Source: Pseudomonas purpurea (lineage in GTDB: Bacteria > Pseudomonadota > Gammaproteobacteria > Pseudomonadales > Pseudomonadaceae). Taken from it: DNA of 64,000 nucleotides. The position numbers and the translations under genes were made by a program. Shown here in pieces: positions 1 through 8,179 of this stretch; the first letter of the stretch is position 1, and each line of letters begins with the position of its first letter. Under the pieces are notes generated by a model that was not told where the DNA came from, did no database searches, and saw only the letters and a list, made by a program, of their open reading frames with translations. The DNA is taken from positions 2,232,001 to 2,296,000 of the forward strand of contig NZ_CP150918.1 of the NCBI RefSeq assembly GCF_039908635.1. The letters are read 5' to 3'.

Positions 1-86
1 AAGGCACCGAGCATGACGCTCATGACCGCAATCCAGTCCCGCCGGGTCGGTTCGCCGACCGGGCGGAGCAGTTGATCACCGGCCAT
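1..86 (-). CDS. DHA2-type MFS drug efflux permease (EmrB-like), N-terminal fragment
   Basis: Only the first 28 codons lie in the window. The frame begins MAGDQLLRPV and reaches RDWIAVMSVMLGA, the short cytoplasmic lead-in and start of the first membrane helix typical of EmrB/DHA2 permeases. Its ATG overlaps the last 11 bases of the upstream membrane-fusion gene, so the two are translationally coupled as in emrAB operons. EmrB would be the inner-membrane proton-driven pump that works with the EmrA-like periplasmic adaptor. The family call rests mostly on the neighbour, because the visible fragment is short. Confidence 0.7.
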   Translation of the reverse strand, partial: MAGDQLLRPVGEPTRRDWIAVMSVMLGA

Positions 87-1122
87 CGACAGGGTCTTTG
101 ATGTTGACTTTGACGGTCACCGACATGCCGGGACGGATCTTTCCGTGCAGCGGATTGTCGGCAGCAAACGTCAGTTTCACCGGAATCCGCTGTACGACTT
201 TGGTGAAGTTGCCGGTGGCATTGTCTGGAGGCAACAGGCTGAATTGCGCGCCCGAGGCAGCGAACAGGCTGTCGACCCTTGCCTCGATGGGCGTGTCGCC
301 GTAGGCATCGAAAACCAACTCGGCTTTCTGCCCGGGTTGCATGTGGCCGATCTGGGTTTCCTTGAAGTTGGCCTGAATCCAGATGTCCTGGTCCGGGACG
401 ATCGACAGCAGATAGGCGCCGGCTTGCACGTATTGGCCGTTGCGGGCGGCGCGTTGGCCGATCAGCCCGCTGATCGGGGCGTGGATCTCGCTGCGGGTCA
501 GGTTCAGTTCGGCCTGGGCCAGGTCGGTGCGGGCATTGGCGATTTGCGCGTCGAGGCGTTTGATTTCAGCCGCCAGGGCGTTGACCTGCTGGTGTTGCGC
601 CTGGGCGTCGGCCTGGGCCTTGGCGACTTGCGAGCGGGCAATGTGGGTGTCGGCAGAGAGGGTGGTGACCCGTTCTTCCGAAACGTAACCGGGTTTGCGC
701 AAGGTTTCGGCGCGGGACAAATCGATTTGCGAACGGCCAAGGGTGGCTTGGCTCGAGGCGACCTGGGCTTCGCTGGCGGCAATCAGGCTGGCCTGTTGGG
801 TCAGCTTGCTTTGGGCTTGCAGCCGTTCGGCTTCGCGGGTAGCGAGGCTGGCGTTGGCGCGGTCGACGGCGAGGTGGAAGTCATCGCTTTCGAGCCTGAT
901 CAGCAGCTGGCCTTTTTCGACGTGCTGGTTGTCCTGCACCAGAACGTCATCAATCCGTGCGCCGAGTTGGCTGGAGACGCGGGTGATTTCACCCTGGACG
1001 TAGGCGTTATCGGTGCTCTCATAAAAACGTCCCTTGAAAAACCAGTGGGCAAAGAACCCTCCGGCGATCAGCAGGACGATAAACAGGAACGTAAACAGGC
1101 GATGCTTGAGTTGGGCTGGCAT
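76..1122 (-). CDS. HlyD/EmrA-family membrane fusion protein
   Basis: This 348-residue protein is a periplasmic adaptor for a tripartite efflux pump, linking an inner-membrane MFS permease to an outer-membrane channel. A single membrane helix is visible at about residues 10-30 (LFTFLFIVLLIAGGFF), followed by STDNAYVQG, a common EmrA-family motif, then the split biotinyl-lipoyl domain (about 45-75 and 210-245, with SEIHAPISGLIG) flanking a long Ala/Gln-rich coiled-coil hairpin (about 80-205), and a C-terminal beta-barrel region. Its length is normal for the family. It is followed directly, with overlap, by the permease gene. The substrate cannot be read from the sequence. Confidence 0.88.
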   Translation of the reverse strand: MPAQLKHRLFTFLFIVLLIAGGFFAHWFFKGRFYESTDNAYVQGEITRVSSQLGARIDDVLVQDNQHVEKGQLLIRLESDDFHLAVDRANASLATREAERLQAQSKLTQQASLIAASEAQVASSQATLGRSQIDLSRAETLRKPGYVSEERVTTLSADTHIARSQVAKAQADAQAQHQQVNALAAEIKRLDAQIANARTDLAQAELNLTRSEIHAPISGLIGQRAARNGQYVQAGAYLLSIVPDQDIWIQANFKETQIGHMQPGQKAELVFDAYGDTPIEARVDSLFAASGAQFSLLPPDNATGNFTKVVQRIPVKLTFAADNPLHGKIRPGMSVTVKVNIKDPVDGR

Positions 1123-1354
1123 GGGCAGACTGTAGTCGGAAAAGTGTAAGGAGATATATCAGGGCGCAAATCTGGCACACGACCGACAAACGGTAAATGC
1201 CACTTCCGGATAATCGGCTATCGAGCGGCATTAGAGCGGTTTGTAGCCCCAACGTTGGCTTAAATGCCCTGCTGACTGGAGTGGGGCGGGTATCGCCTGT
1301 TACCATTCGCCCCTTGTTTCATCTCCGCTTTTTATATTCTTTTCGAGACACGCC

Positions 1355-2836
1355 ATGACCACCGTCCGCACTCGCATCGCGCCATCGCCTACCGGCGATC
1401 CCCATGTCGGCACCGCTTACATCGCTTTGTTCAACTATTGCTTTGCCAAGCAGCATGGCGGTGAGTTCATCCTGCGGATTGAAGACACCGACCAATTGCG
1501 TTCGACCCGCGAGTCCGAGCAGCAGATTTTCGATGCCCTGCGCTGGTTGGGCATCAACTGGAGCGAAGGCCCGGATGTGGGTGGCCCGCACGGTCCGTAT
1601 CGCCAGAGCGAGCGCGGCGATATCTACCAGAAGTACTGCCAGCAACTGGTCGACCTGGGTCATGCCTTCCCGTGCTTCTGCACTAGCGACGAGCTTGACC
1701 AGATGCGCGCCGAGCAAATGGCCAAGGGCGAAACCCCGCGTTATGACGGCCGGGCGCTGTTGCTCTCCAAAGAAGAAGTCGCGCGCCGCCTGGCCGCTGG
1801 CGAGCCGCACGTGATCCGCATGAAAGTGCCGACCGAAGGCGTCTGCGTGGTGCCGGACATGCTGCGTGGCGACGTCGAGATCCCGTGGGATCGCATGGAC
1901 ATGCAAGTGCTGATGAAGACCGACGGCCTGCCGACGTACTTCCTCGCCAATGTGGTCGACGATCACCTGATGGGCATCACTCACGTACTGCGCGGTGAAG
2001 AATGGCTGCCATCGGCGCCGAAGCTGATCCTGCTTTACGAATACTTCGGCTGGGAACAACCAGAACTGTGCTACATGCCGCTGCTGCGTAACCCGGACAA
2101 GAGCAAGCTGTCCAAGCGCAAGAACCCGACCTCGGTGACCTTCTACGAGCGCATGGGCTTCATGCCGGAAGCGATGCTCAACTACCTGGGCCGCATGGGC
2201 TGGTCGATGCCGGACGAGCGCGAGAAGTTCTCGTTGCAGGAAATGGTCGACAACTTCGACCTCAAGCGTGTGTCCCTGGGCGGGCCGATTTTCGACATCG
2301 AAAAACTGTCGTGGCTCAACGGCCAGTGGCTGCGTGACCTGCCGGTGGAAGAGTTCGCCAGCCGCTTGCAGACCTGGGCGCTGAACCCTGAGTACATGAT
2401 GAAGATCGCACCGCACGTGCAGGGTCGGGTTGAAACCTTCAGCCAGGTCGCACCGCTGGCCGGGTTCTTCTTTGCCGGTGGCGTGAACCCGGATGCCAAG
2501 CTGTTCGAGTCCAAGAAACTCTCGGGCGATCAGGTTCGTCAACTGATGCAACTGATCCTGTGGAAGCTCGAAAGCCTGCGTCAGTGGGAGAAGGACAGCA
2601 TCACCGCGACAATTCAAGCGGTGGTCGAATCCCTTGAGCTGAAGCTGCGTGACGCCATGCCGTTGATGTTCGCGGCGATCACGGGGCAGGCGAGTTCGGT
2701 CTCGGTGCTTGATGCGATGGAAATCCTCGGGCCGGACCTGACCCGTTTCCGTCTGCGCCAGGCCATCGACCTGCTCGGCGGCGTGTCGAAGAAAGAAAAC
2801 AAAGAGTGGGAAAAGCTCCTGGGCGCGATTGCCTGA
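1355..2836 (+). CDS. gltX: Glutamyl-tRNA synthetase
   Basis: The 493-residue class I enzyme charges tRNA-Glu with glutamate in the cytoplasm. The N-terminal HIGH-type motif appears as [13 protein letters not shown] (about residues 10-22), and the KMSKS-type motif as [13 protein letters not shown] (about 250-262), followed by the helical anticodon-binding region. It starts at an ATG whose product begins [14 protein letters not shown], the usual GltX N-terminus. It lies just upstream of a cluster that contains two tRNA-Glu genes, its own substrate; this linkage of gltX to Ala and Glu tRNAs fits pseudomonad gene order. Two hairpins follow the stop codon. Confidence 0.97.
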   Translation: MTTVRTRIAPSPTGDPHVGTAYIALFNYCFAKQHGGEFILRIEDTDQLRSTRESEQQIFDALRWLGINWSEGPDVGGPHGPYRQSERGDIYQKYCQQLVDLGHAFPCFCTSDELDQMRAEQMAKGETPRYDGRALLLSKEEVARRLAAGEPHVIRMKVPTEGVCVVPDMLRGDVEIPWDRMDMQVLMKTDGLPTYFLANVVDDHLMGITHVLRGEEWLPSAPKLILLYEYFGWEQPELCYMPLLRNPDKSKLSKRKNPTSVTFYERMGFMPEAMLNYLGRMGWSMPDEREKFSLQEMVDNFDLKRVSLGGPIFDIEKLSWLNGQWLRDLPVEEFASRLQTWALNPEYMMKIAPHVQGRVETFSQVAPLAGFFFAGGVNPDAKLFESKKLSGDQVRQLMQLILWKLESLRQWEKDSITATIQAVVESLELKLRDAMPLMFAAITGQASSVSVLDAMEILGPDLTRFRLRQAIDLLGGVSKKENKEWEKLLGAIA

Positions 2837-2858
2837 GACGCTGCATGAAGGACTGATG

Positions 2859-2919
2859 GCCACTGTGCACACCTGTCGTTGGGTGCACAGTGGCTGTCAG
2901 GCCCCCGGATTTTCGGGGG
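2859..2919 (+). terminator. Two hairpins after gltX, possible terminator
   Basis: A perfect 12-bp stem (GCCACTGTGCAC at 2859-2870 with GTGCACAGTGGC at 2883-2894) is followed by a second stem (CCCCCG at 2902-2907 with CGGGGG at 2914-2919). Neither has a T-run after it, so if they end gltX transcription this is not a textbook intrinsic terminator. They separate gltX from the tRNA promoter. Confidence 0.5.
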
Positions 2920-2977
2920 GAGGGCGGTAAGTGATTGTTATGTCGGCAAAAAATTTTAAAATTTTTGAAAAATAAGT

Positions 2978-3006
2978 TTGACAGACTTTCGATACGCCCT
3001 TAAGAT
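2978..3006 (+). promoter_or_regulatory. Stable-RNA promoter with UP-like A/T tract and G+C-rich discriminator
   Basis: A consensus -35 box TTGACA (2978-2983) is followed after 17 bases by TAAGAT (3001-3006). Upstream lies an A/T-only stretch of about 25 bases (from about 2948) resembling an UP element. Downstream of the -10 box is TCGCCCCGTCC, a G+C-rich discriminator typical of stringently controlled tRNA/rRNA promoters. The first tRNA begins at 3028. Confidence 0.8.
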
Positions 3007-3027
3007 TCGCCCCGTCCTCAGCGATGA

Positions 3028-3103
<76 letters not shown>

Positions 3104-3142
3104 ATTTTACAGTTCAAGGTCTGGCCACACCGGCCTTGAAGC

Positions 3143-3163
3143 GATCAACACTCAGCGTTGATC
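3143..3163 (+). other. Hairpin in the tRNA spacer, copy 1
   Basis: GATCAAC (3143-3149) pairs with GTTGATC (3157-3163) around loop ACTCAGC. The matching hairpin of copy 2 has different bases in the last two stem pairs but the same loop. This makes it a likely RNA-level element, for example a processing signal between the tRNAs. The role is inference. Confidence 0.6.
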
Positions 3164-3183
3164 AGTTGTATAGAAGGGTTTGC

Positions 3184-3259
3184 GTCCCCTTCGTCTAGTG
3201 GCCTAGGACACCGCCCTTTCACGGCGGTAACAGGGGTTCGAGTCCCCTAGGGGACGCCA
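3184..3259 (+). tRNA. tRNA-Glu (anticodon TTC), copy 1
   Basis: A 76-base tRNA with acceptor GTCCCCT/AGGGGAC, anticodon stem CCGCC/GGCGG around loop CTTTCAC (anticodon TTC), T-arm GGTTCGAGTCC and encoded CCA. It is the substrate of the adjacent gltX product. Spacing from the preceding tRNA-Ala is 80 bases. Confidence 0.97.
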
Positions 3260-3312
3260 GTTTTACAGAAGTGATGTTGCAAAACGTCGCTCCGCCGCGA
3301 GGCGAAAAATCC

Positions 3313-3388
<76 letters not shown>

Positions 3389-3427
3389 ATTTTACAGTTC
3401 AAGGTCTGGCCACACCGGCCTTGAATC

Positions 3428-3448
3428 GATCAGTACTCAGCACTGGTC
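3428..3448 (+). other. Hairpin in the tRNA spacer, copy 2
   Basis: GATCAGT (3428-3434) pairs with ACTGGTC (3442-3448), with one G-U pair, around loop ACTCAGC. Relative to copy 1 two adjacent bases changed on each arm (AC to GT and GT to AC), so pairing is kept. Elsewhere the spacer is almost unchanged. Confidence 0.6.
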
Positions 3449-3468
3449 AGTTGTATAGAAGGGTTTGT

Positions 3469-3544
3469 GTCCCCTTCGTCTAGTGGCCTAGGACACCGCC
3501 CTTTCACGGCGGTAACAGGGGTTCGAGTCCCCTAGGGGACGCCA
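3469..3544 (+). tRNA. tRNA-Glu (anticodon TTC), copy 2
   Basis: Identical to the tRNA at 3184-3259, with loop CTTTCAC and encoded CCA. It is the last gene of the cluster and is followed 27 bases later by an intrinsic terminator. Confidence 0.97.
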
Positions 3545-3570
3545 CGATTACCCGCTCTGCGGGATTTATA

Positions 3571-3601
3571 AGGGTCATTCAATTATTGAATGGCCCTTTT
3601 G
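3571..3601 (+). terminator. Intrinsic terminator of the tRNA cluster
   Basis: AGGGtCATTCAAT and ATTGAATGgCCC form a near-perfect stem with a one- to three-base loop, followed directly by TTTT. It closes the Ala-Glu-Ala-Glu transcription unit. Confidence 0.88.
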
Positions 3602-3672
3602 TTTGTCTGGCGTTTGGCCAATCCTCTTATTCTCTCAACACGGCTCTTCTGACCAATGGTCGAATTAACGGC

Positions 3673-3713
3673 TTGCAATTTTTTATTACGAGAATAATAT
3701 TTCAATCGTAATA
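3673..3713 (+). promoter_or_regulatory. Promoter with palindromic operator of the TetR gene
   Basis: TTGCAA (3673-3678) and TAATAT (3695-3700), 16 bases apart, form a plausible promoter. An 8-bp inverted repeat, TATTACGA (3684-3691) and TCGTAATA (3706-3713), encloses the -10 box; its centre GAATAATATTTC is itself partly palindromic. Such placement fits self-repression by the TetR protein whose start codon is 13 bases downstream. Binding is inferred from position and symmetry. Confidence 0.7.
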
Positions 3714-3726
3714 TTCGGAGGCAACG

Positions 3727-4266
3727 ATGAACGATAAAAAAGCTCAAACCCGCGAACGCATTCTCCAGGCCGCCAGCGCTGCGCTGATCCAGCGTGGCCC
3801 GGCCGAGCCGAGCGTGGGCGAAGTGATGGGCGCGGCCGGCCTGACCGTTGGCGGCTTTTACGCTCACTTCGACAGCAAGGACGCGATGATGCTGGAGGTT
3901 TTCACGCAGTTGCTTGGCCAGCGTCGGGCCTTGATCGCCGATATGGACGCGGGGCTGACGGGCGAGGAGCGCCGGGCATTGGTCGCGGCCTTCTACCTGT
4001 CGCGCAAGCACCGTGATTCCACTGAGCACGCCTGTCCGATCCCGGCATCGGTCGGTGAACTGGGCCGTTTGCCGGACGATTTCCGGCAGGCGCTGAATGA
4101 GCATGTGGAGCTGATGGTCGCGCAACTGGCCAGCAGCCCCGAAGACATCGACAAGGCGCTGGCTGACATGGCGTTGATGGTCGGTGGTTTGGCCCTGGCG
4201 CGTGCGCTGGGTGCCGGTGAGTTGTCGGATCGATTGCTGCGTGCCGCCAAGTCGGCGGTCTTGTGA
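3727..4266 (+). CDS. TetR/AcrR-family transcriptional repressor
   Basis: The 179-residue protein has an N-terminal TetR helix-turn-helix (about residues 8-55: QTRERILQAASAAL, then VMGAAGLTVGGFYAHFDSKD), and a C-terminal ligand-binding region with the segment STEHACPIPASVGEL, resembling NemR-like regulators that can have a reactive cysteine. It has a good ribosome site (CGGAGG). It probably represses itself and the next gene, a hydrolase 29 bases downstream, through the palindrome just upstream. The inducer is unknown. Confidence 0.9.
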   Translation: MNDKKAQTRERILQAASAALIQRGPAEPSVGEVMGAAGLTVGGFYAHFDSKDAMMLEVFTQLLGQRRALIADMDAGLTGEERRALVAAFYLSRKHRDSTEHACPIPASVGELGRLPDDFRQALNEHVELMVAQLASSPEDIDKALADMALMVGGLALARALGAGELSDRLLRAAKSAVL

Positions 4267-4295
4267 CCTGAAGCGTTAGCCTTTGGAGATGAGCG

Positions 4296-5129
4296 ATGAA
4301 CACGTTGAGCTGGGTTCGTGGCGTTAATGGCACCCTGGGCTGGTTTGCGCCGCGTCTGATCGCGAGCAAGATGCGGCTGGCATTCATGACGCCGCGCGAG
4401 TTGCCGCCACGGGATTGGGAGTTGCCGCTGTTGGCGAGCGCCGAGCGGATCACTTTGCGCTTCGGCCTCTCGGCGCTGCGCTGGGGGCAGGGGCCGACGG
4501 TGTTGCTGATGCACGGCTGGGAAGGTCGGCCCACGCAGTTCGCCAGCCTGATCACGGCGTTGGTGGAAGCGGGTTACACCGTTGTTTCCCTCGACGGTCC
4601 GGCTCACGGTCGTTCCCCGGGGCGCGAGGCCAATGTGGTGCTCTTCGCCCGCGCCATGCTTGAGGCGGCCGCCGAGCTGCCGCCACTGCAAGCGGTCATT
4701 GGTCACTCCATGGGCGGCGCCAGTGCGATGCTTGCCATTCAGTTGGGCTTGCGCACTGAAACGCTGGTGAGCATCGCGGCGCCGGCGCGAATTCTCGGGG
4801 TGTTGCGCGGGTTTGCCCATCACGTGCGCATGCCGCCCAGGGCACGGTCGGCGTTCATCCGGCAGATCGAGCAGGATGTCGGTATCCAGGCGTCGAAGCT
4901 CGACGTGGCGCACTATCAGTTGGACATGCCAGGGCTGATCGTCCACGCCGAGGATGACAACTTTGTCCCGGTCAAGGAGTCGCAGCTGATCCACGACGCC
5001 TGGTTCGACAGCCGTTTGTTGCGGCTGGAGGAGGGCGGTCACCAGCGTGTGCTGGCGGACCCGCGGCTGATCGAAGGCGTGCTCGCGCTGCTGGCGGGTC
5101 GCAGTCTGCAGGCGCGCCAATCCGCCTGA
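4296..5129 (+). CDS. Alpha/beta hydrolase
   Basis: A 277-residue serine hydrolase of the alpha/beta fold. The oxyanion-hole segment is VLLMHGWEGRP (about residues 67-77) and the nucleophile elbow is VIGHSMGGASAM (about 132-143). DNFVPV near residue 220 and EGGHQRVL near residue 250 supply the likely acid and histidine. It has no signal peptide, so it is cytosolic. It follows the TetR gene by 29 bases and probably shares its transcript, which suggests a detoxifying or ester-cleaving enzyme induced by a small molecule. The substrate is unknown. Confidence 0.87.
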   Translation: MNTLSWVRGVNGTLGWFAPRLIASKMRLAFMTPRELPPRDWELPLLASAERITLRFGLSALRWGQGPTVLLMHGWEGRPTQFASLITALVEAGYTVVSLDGPAHGRSPGREANVVLFARAMLEAAAELPPLQAVIGHSMGGASAMLAIQLGLRTETLVSIAAPARILGVLRGFAHHVRMPPRARSAFIRQIEQDVGIQASKLDVAHYQLDMPGLIVHAEDDNFVPVKESQLIHDAWFDSRLLRLEEGGHQRVLADPRLIEGVLALLAGRSLQARQSA

Positions 5130-5176
5130 TCATCCGTTACACTGCCCCGGTCGAATAATCTGACCGGGAGTGGGAC

Positions 5177-5614
5177 ATGGGCTGGGATCGGGCAACGCCA
5201 TTTATCATTGACCTGCAAGTGGCCGCCGAGGACATCGATGGGCTGGGGCACGCCAATAACGCGGTGTACGTCACCTGGCTCGAACGGTGTGCCTGGCGCC
5301 ATTCGCAGCGCCTGGGGCTGGACCTGACCGAGTATCGACGGCTGGACCGGGCGATGGCCGTGGTGCGCCACGAGATCGATTACCTGGCGGCGGCTTATGA
5401 AGACGATGAGTTGCAGTTGGCGACCTGGATCGTTGACTGGGATCAGCGCCTGAAAATGACCCGGCACTTCCAGCTCGTCCGCCCCCGCGATAACACCACG
5501 CTGCTGCGGGCACAAACCACGTTTGTCTGCATCGAGCTGTCCAGCGGCAAGCCTCGGCGCATGCCGGCAGAGTTCATCGAAGGCTACGGCCAGGCGTTGC
5601 AAGTCCTGACCTGA
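5177..5614 (+). CDS. Hotdog-fold acyl-CoA thioesterase (YbgC/4HBT family)
   Basis: A 145-residue single hotdog domain. The motif AEDIDGLGHANNAVYVTWLERCAW (about residues 17-40) matches the active-site strand-helix of the 4-hydroxybenzoyl-CoA thioesterase and YbgC families, which hydrolyse acyl-CoA thioesters. The ATG follows CGGGAGTGGGAC, an adequate ribosome site. It lies 47 bases after the hydrolase and may be co-transcribed. Exact substrate unknown. A REP element follows the stop codon. Confidence 0.88.
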   Translation: MGWDRATPFIIDLQVAAEDIDGLGHANNAVYVTWLERCAWRHSQRLGLDLTEYRRLDRAMAVVRHEIDYLAAAYEDDELQLATWIVDWDQRLKMTRHFQLVRPRDNTTLLRAQTTFVCIELSSGKPRRMPAEFIEGYGQALQVLT

Positions 5615-5621
5615 CCTATCC

Positions 5622-5717
5622 TGTGGCGAGGGAGCTTGCTCCCGTTAGAGTGCGCAGCACGCTCCATTGCAGGGGGGGGCGCTTCGAGCTCCAGCGGGAG
5701 CAAGCTCCCTCGCCACA
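5622..5717. repeat. REP pair (inverted repeat)
   Basis: TGTGGCGAGGGAGCTTGCTCCCG (arm, 5622-5644) and its exact reverse complement (5695-5717) face each other across a 50-base spacer. Each arm is itself palindromic around GGGAGCTTGCTCCC. This is the organisation of pseudomonad REP doublets, found between genes and mobilised by RAYT proteins; no RAYT gene is in the window. Confidence 0.9.
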
Positions 5718-5785
5718 AAGGTATGCGCAAGTCTTTCGGCAGAGAATCCAGTAAACTGCCGCACGTTTTTCGTTGAGTGTTTTTC

Positions 5786-6745
5786 ATGCAAATTGCTTTG
5801 GCGCCCATGGAGGGGTTGGTCGACGACATCCTGCGGGACGTGTTGACCCGTGTTGGCGGTATCGATTGGTGCGTGACCGAGTTCATCCGGATCAACGACC
5901 AACTGCTCACGCCTGCCTATTTCCACAAGTTCGCGCCAGAGTTGCTGACCGGTGCCAAGACCGCTGCCGGCGTGCCGTTGCGTGTGCAACTGTTGGGTTC
6001 CGACCCGGTGTGCCTGGCGGAGAACGCTGCGCTGGCCTGCGAGTTGGGGTCGCAGGTTATCGACCTGAACTTCGGCTGCCCGGCCAAGACCGTCAACAAG
6101 TCCCGTGGCGGTGCGGTGCTGCTCAAAGAGCCGGAACTGCTCAACCAGATCGTCGAGCACGTACGCCGTGCAGTGCCGGCGCACATCCCGGTGACAGCCA
6201 AGATGCGCTTGGGCTTCGACAGCCCTGACGGCGCGCTGGTGTGCGCCACGGCGTTGGCCGAAGGCGGCGCGGAACACATCGTGGTACATGCGCGAACCAA
6301 GACCGATGGCTACAAGCCGCCGGCGCATTGGGAATGGATCCCGCGGGTGCAGGAAGTGGTCAAGGTGCCGGTGTTCGCCAACGGCGATATCTGGAGCGTC
6401 GAAGACTGGCGCCGTTGCCGCGAGATCAGCGGTGTCGAGGACATCATGCTCGGCCGCGGCCTCGTCTCGCGCCCGGACCTGGCGCGGCAGATCGCAGCGG
6501 CGCGTGCCGGTGAAGACGTGGTCGAGATGACTTGGGCCGAACTGTTGCCGCTGATTCAGGCGTTCTGGCTGCAAGCCAAGGTGCAGATGACGCCCCGCCA
6601 ATCGCCGGGTCGCTTGAAGCAGTGGCTGGCAATGCTGACCCGCAATTATCCCGAAGCGGTGGAACTGTTCACGGTCCTGCGTCGGGAGACCGAACTGGAT
6701 CAGGTTTCGCGTTTGCTGGGGCTGCAGGTGGCTGAGGCGGCCTGA
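5786..6745 (+). CDS. dusC: tRNA-dihydrouridine(16) synthase
   Basis: The 319-residue FMN enzyme reduces uridine in the D-loop of tRNA. It has the Dus barrel with [10 protein letters not shown] at the N-terminus, the conserved [21 protein letters not shown] segment (catalytic Cys near residue 98), the VTAKMRLGF and IVVHARTK strands, and FANGDIWS. The DusC subgroup is supported by length and by [10 protein letters not shown] chose the ATG at 5786 because DusC proteins begin [10 protein letters not shown]; a GTG nine bases upstream is in frame but less likely. The C-terminal helical domain extends to the end. Confidence 0.9.
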   Translation: MQIALAPMEGLVDDILRDVLTRVGGIDWCVTEFIRINDQLLTPAYFHKFAPELLTGAKTAAGVPLRVQLLGSDPVCLAENAALACELGSQVIDLNFGCPAKTVNKSRGGAVLLKEPELLNQIVEHVRRAVPAHIPVTAKMRLGFDSPDGALVCATALAEGGAEHIVVHARTKTDGYKPPAHWEWIPRVQEVVKVPVFANGDIWSVEDWRRCREISGVEDIMLGRGLVSRPDLARQIAAARAGEDVVEMTWAELLPLIQAFWLQAKVQMTPRQSPGRLKQWLAMLTRNYPEAVELFTVLRRETELDQVSRLLGLQVAEAA

Positions 6746-6775
6746 AACCTTTTTTAAAAAAACAGAAAATAATCT

Positions 6776-6803
6776 CTTGAAATGCACTTGGCGATCCTTA
6801 TCT
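6776..6803 (+). promoter_or_regulatory. Heat-shock (sigma-32) promoter of the sHsp gene
   Basis: CTTGAAA (6776-6782), the sigma-32 -35 consensus, is followed after 13 bases by CCTTATCT (6796-6803), a reasonable match to the CCCCATNT-type -10 element. Transcription would begin near 6810, giving a leader of about 60 bases that contains the thermometer. Confidence 0.72.
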
Positions 6804-6846
6804 AAGGATTACGCGATGCCGAATTCGGGTCGCGGAGACAAAAAAC

Positions 6847-6865
6847 CTTGCTGACATTTCAGGAG
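6847..6865 (+). promoter_or_regulatory. ROSE-like RNA thermometer masking the ribosome site
   Basis: In the leader, CTT-G-CTGA (6847-6854) pairs with TCAG-GAG (6859-6865) around the loop CATT, leaving the G of TTGCT unpaired opposite the Shine-Dalgarno strand. This is the signature of ROSE elements: a weak hairpin with a bulged G that melts on heating and frees AGGAG. A second hairpin (ATCCTT/AAGGAT, 6794-6809) lies upstream. ROSE control of pseudomonad ibpA is known; assignment here is by pairing pattern. Confidence 0.75.
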
Positions 6866-6873
6866 ATTTATTC

Positions 6874-7320
6874 ATGAGCACTGCATTTTCCCTCGCACCT
6901 CTGTTCCGTTCTTCGGTGGGCTTCGATCGTTTCAACGACCTGTTCGAAACCGCTTTGCGCAACGAACCGGGCAGCACTTACCCGCCTTACAACGTTGAAA
7001 AACACGGTGACGACCAGTACCGCATTGTCGTAGCCGCCGCCGGTTTCCAGGAAGAAGACCTGGAGCTGCAAGTCGAGAAAGGCGTGTTGACCGTCAGTGG
7101 TGGCAAGCGCGATGCGAATGAAGGCGTGACCTTCCTGCACCAAGGCATTGCCCAGCGTGCGTTCAAGCTGTCGTTCCGCCTGGCGGACCATATCGAGGTC
7201 AAGGCGGCCGGCCTGAGCAACGGTCTGTTGAGCATCGACCTGCTGCGGGTGGTACCGGAAGAAGCGAAAGCCAAGCGTATCCCGATCAGCGGAACGCAAA
7301 AACCGGCACTGCAACACTGA
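6874..7320 (+). CDS. ibpA: Small heat-shock protein (IbpA-like Hsp20)
   Basis: A 148-residue ATP-independent holdase of the alpha-crystallin family that binds unfolding proteins and passes them to DnaK/ClpB. The N-terminal arm (LFRSSVGFDRFNDLFE) is typical of IbpA; the alpha-crystallin domain covers about residues 35-125 (PPYNVEKHGDDQYRIVVAAAGF, then LTVSGGKR and LSFRLADHIEVKAAGLSNGLLSIDL); the C-terminal tail carries the IPI oligomerisation motif (KRIPISG). It is controlled by a sigma-32 promoter and a ROSE-type leader and ends at a strong terminator, so it is monocistronic. Confidence 0.95.
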   Translation: MSTAFSLAPLFRSSVGFDRFNDLFETALRNEPGSTYPPYNVEKHGDDQYRIVVAAAGFQEEDLELQVEKGVLTVSGGKRDANEGVTFLHQGIAQRAFKLSFRLADHIEVKAAGLSNGLLSIDLLRVVPEEAKAKRIPISGTQKPALQH

Positions 7321-7366
7321 GTGGTTCATGAGACCGCTGAGGTCATCAGCGGCTCAAACGCTCTCG

Positions 7367-7396
7367 AAAAGGCCCCGACGTGTCGGGGCCTTTTTT
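7367..7396 (+). terminator. Intrinsic terminator of ibpA
   Basis: AAAAGGCCCCGAC and GTCGGGGCCTTTTTT form an 11- to 12-bp G+C-rich stem with a two-base loop and six T residues. Confidence 0.93.
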
Positions 7397-7483
7397 GTTT
7401 GCTGCGTTCCATCGGCCTCTCTACAATCGGCGCCCAAACGGCCAGCCCCGTCCATTTCCTGCTGGCCCCGGAGCATTTTTTTC

Positions 7484-8179
7484 ATGGAAGAGATAGAACA
7501 GCGCTGGCTGTACGCCCTTTCTGCACCTTCAGTTGCCCTCAATCCCAACGCCAGTTACACCGACCCCGGCTACTGCTCCGACTTGAAGTTCGTTGACGTG
7601 GAGGGCGGTTGGGGTATCACCAATCGCCAGCAACTCCTGGAAATGCTCAGGTTCGCCGACAACGGCCATGCCGTTCAGCTCGAAGACGCCTACCACCAGT
7701 GGGAACGTTGCCTGCCCAGCCAATGGCAAGCGCTGTTGGCGCGCCTGGGCGCTCGCGACCGTGTGCTGTACGAATTGGCCAGCCGCACGTTCAGTGAGTG
7801 CGGTTCGGGCGGGATCCGCGCCTGGGACCTTGGGCGCATGGGGTTTTTGCTGCGCGCCGCCGTGCTTCATGGCTGGATCAACCTCGACGAAAGCCTTTGG
7901 CTGCACGGTGGCCTGGCCCTGCGCGCACGGCATTACTACGACAGCTGGGCCAGCTACTTCAATGGTTTCGTCGTCGGCAGATCCATTTGGAATTGCATGG
8001 GCAACAGCGACGAGGATCTGGCGCACGAACTGGACCGCAAGGGCGACTTTCCCATGAACACCGTTATCCTTGAACGAATTGATCGCGACGCCTCGCAGCT
8101 CTTTGCCCAGTTGCCGTGGGACATGGCCCTAAACCTGCCGGAGCGCCCGGCGTCCTTGGCGGAGTTCAACTGGTCATGA
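7484..8179 (+). CDS. DUF1266-family protein (YbeR/YbeU-like)
   Basis: A 231-residue protein without signal peptide or membrane helix. The segment GIRAWDLGRMGFLLRAAVLHGWINLDESLWL (about residues 108-138) and the later YYDSWASYFNGFVVGRSIW are hallmarks of DUF1266. I chose the ATG at 7484 (product MEEIEQRW) because it follows the terminator of ibpA and starts a family-like N-terminus. Its stop overlaps the ATG of the J-protein gene (ATGA), so the two are coupled. In E. coli DUF1266 genes (ybeR, ybeU) also sit beside djlB, djlC and hscC. The biochemical function is unknown; a role as client or partner of the HscC chaperone is inference. Confidence 0.85.
   Translation: MEEIEQRWLYALSAPSVALNPNASYTDPGYCSDLKFVDVEGGWGITNRQQLLEMLRFADNGHAVQLEDAYHQWERCLPSQWQALLARLGARDRVLYELASRTFSECGSGGIRAWDLGRMGFLLRAAVLHGWINLDESLWLHGGLALRARHYYDSWASYFNGFVVGRSIWNCMGNSDEDLAHELDRKGDFPMNTVILERIDRDASQLFAQLPWDMALNLPERPASLAEFNWS

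Noticed and set aside
145-1149. Long plus-strand frame opposite the EmrA-like gene
   Set aside because: Antisense shadow: G+C-rich composition keeps the opposite strand open; no ribosome site or recognisable domain.
1019-1306. 95-codon minus-strand frame upstream of the EmrA-like gene
   Set aside because: Overlaps the N-terminal region of the EmrA-like gene in another frame, and has no ribosome site.
1319-2872. 517-codon minus-strand frame covering gltX
   Set aside because: gltX is unmistakable on the plus strand; the reverse frame is His/Arg/Gln-rich shadow sequence.
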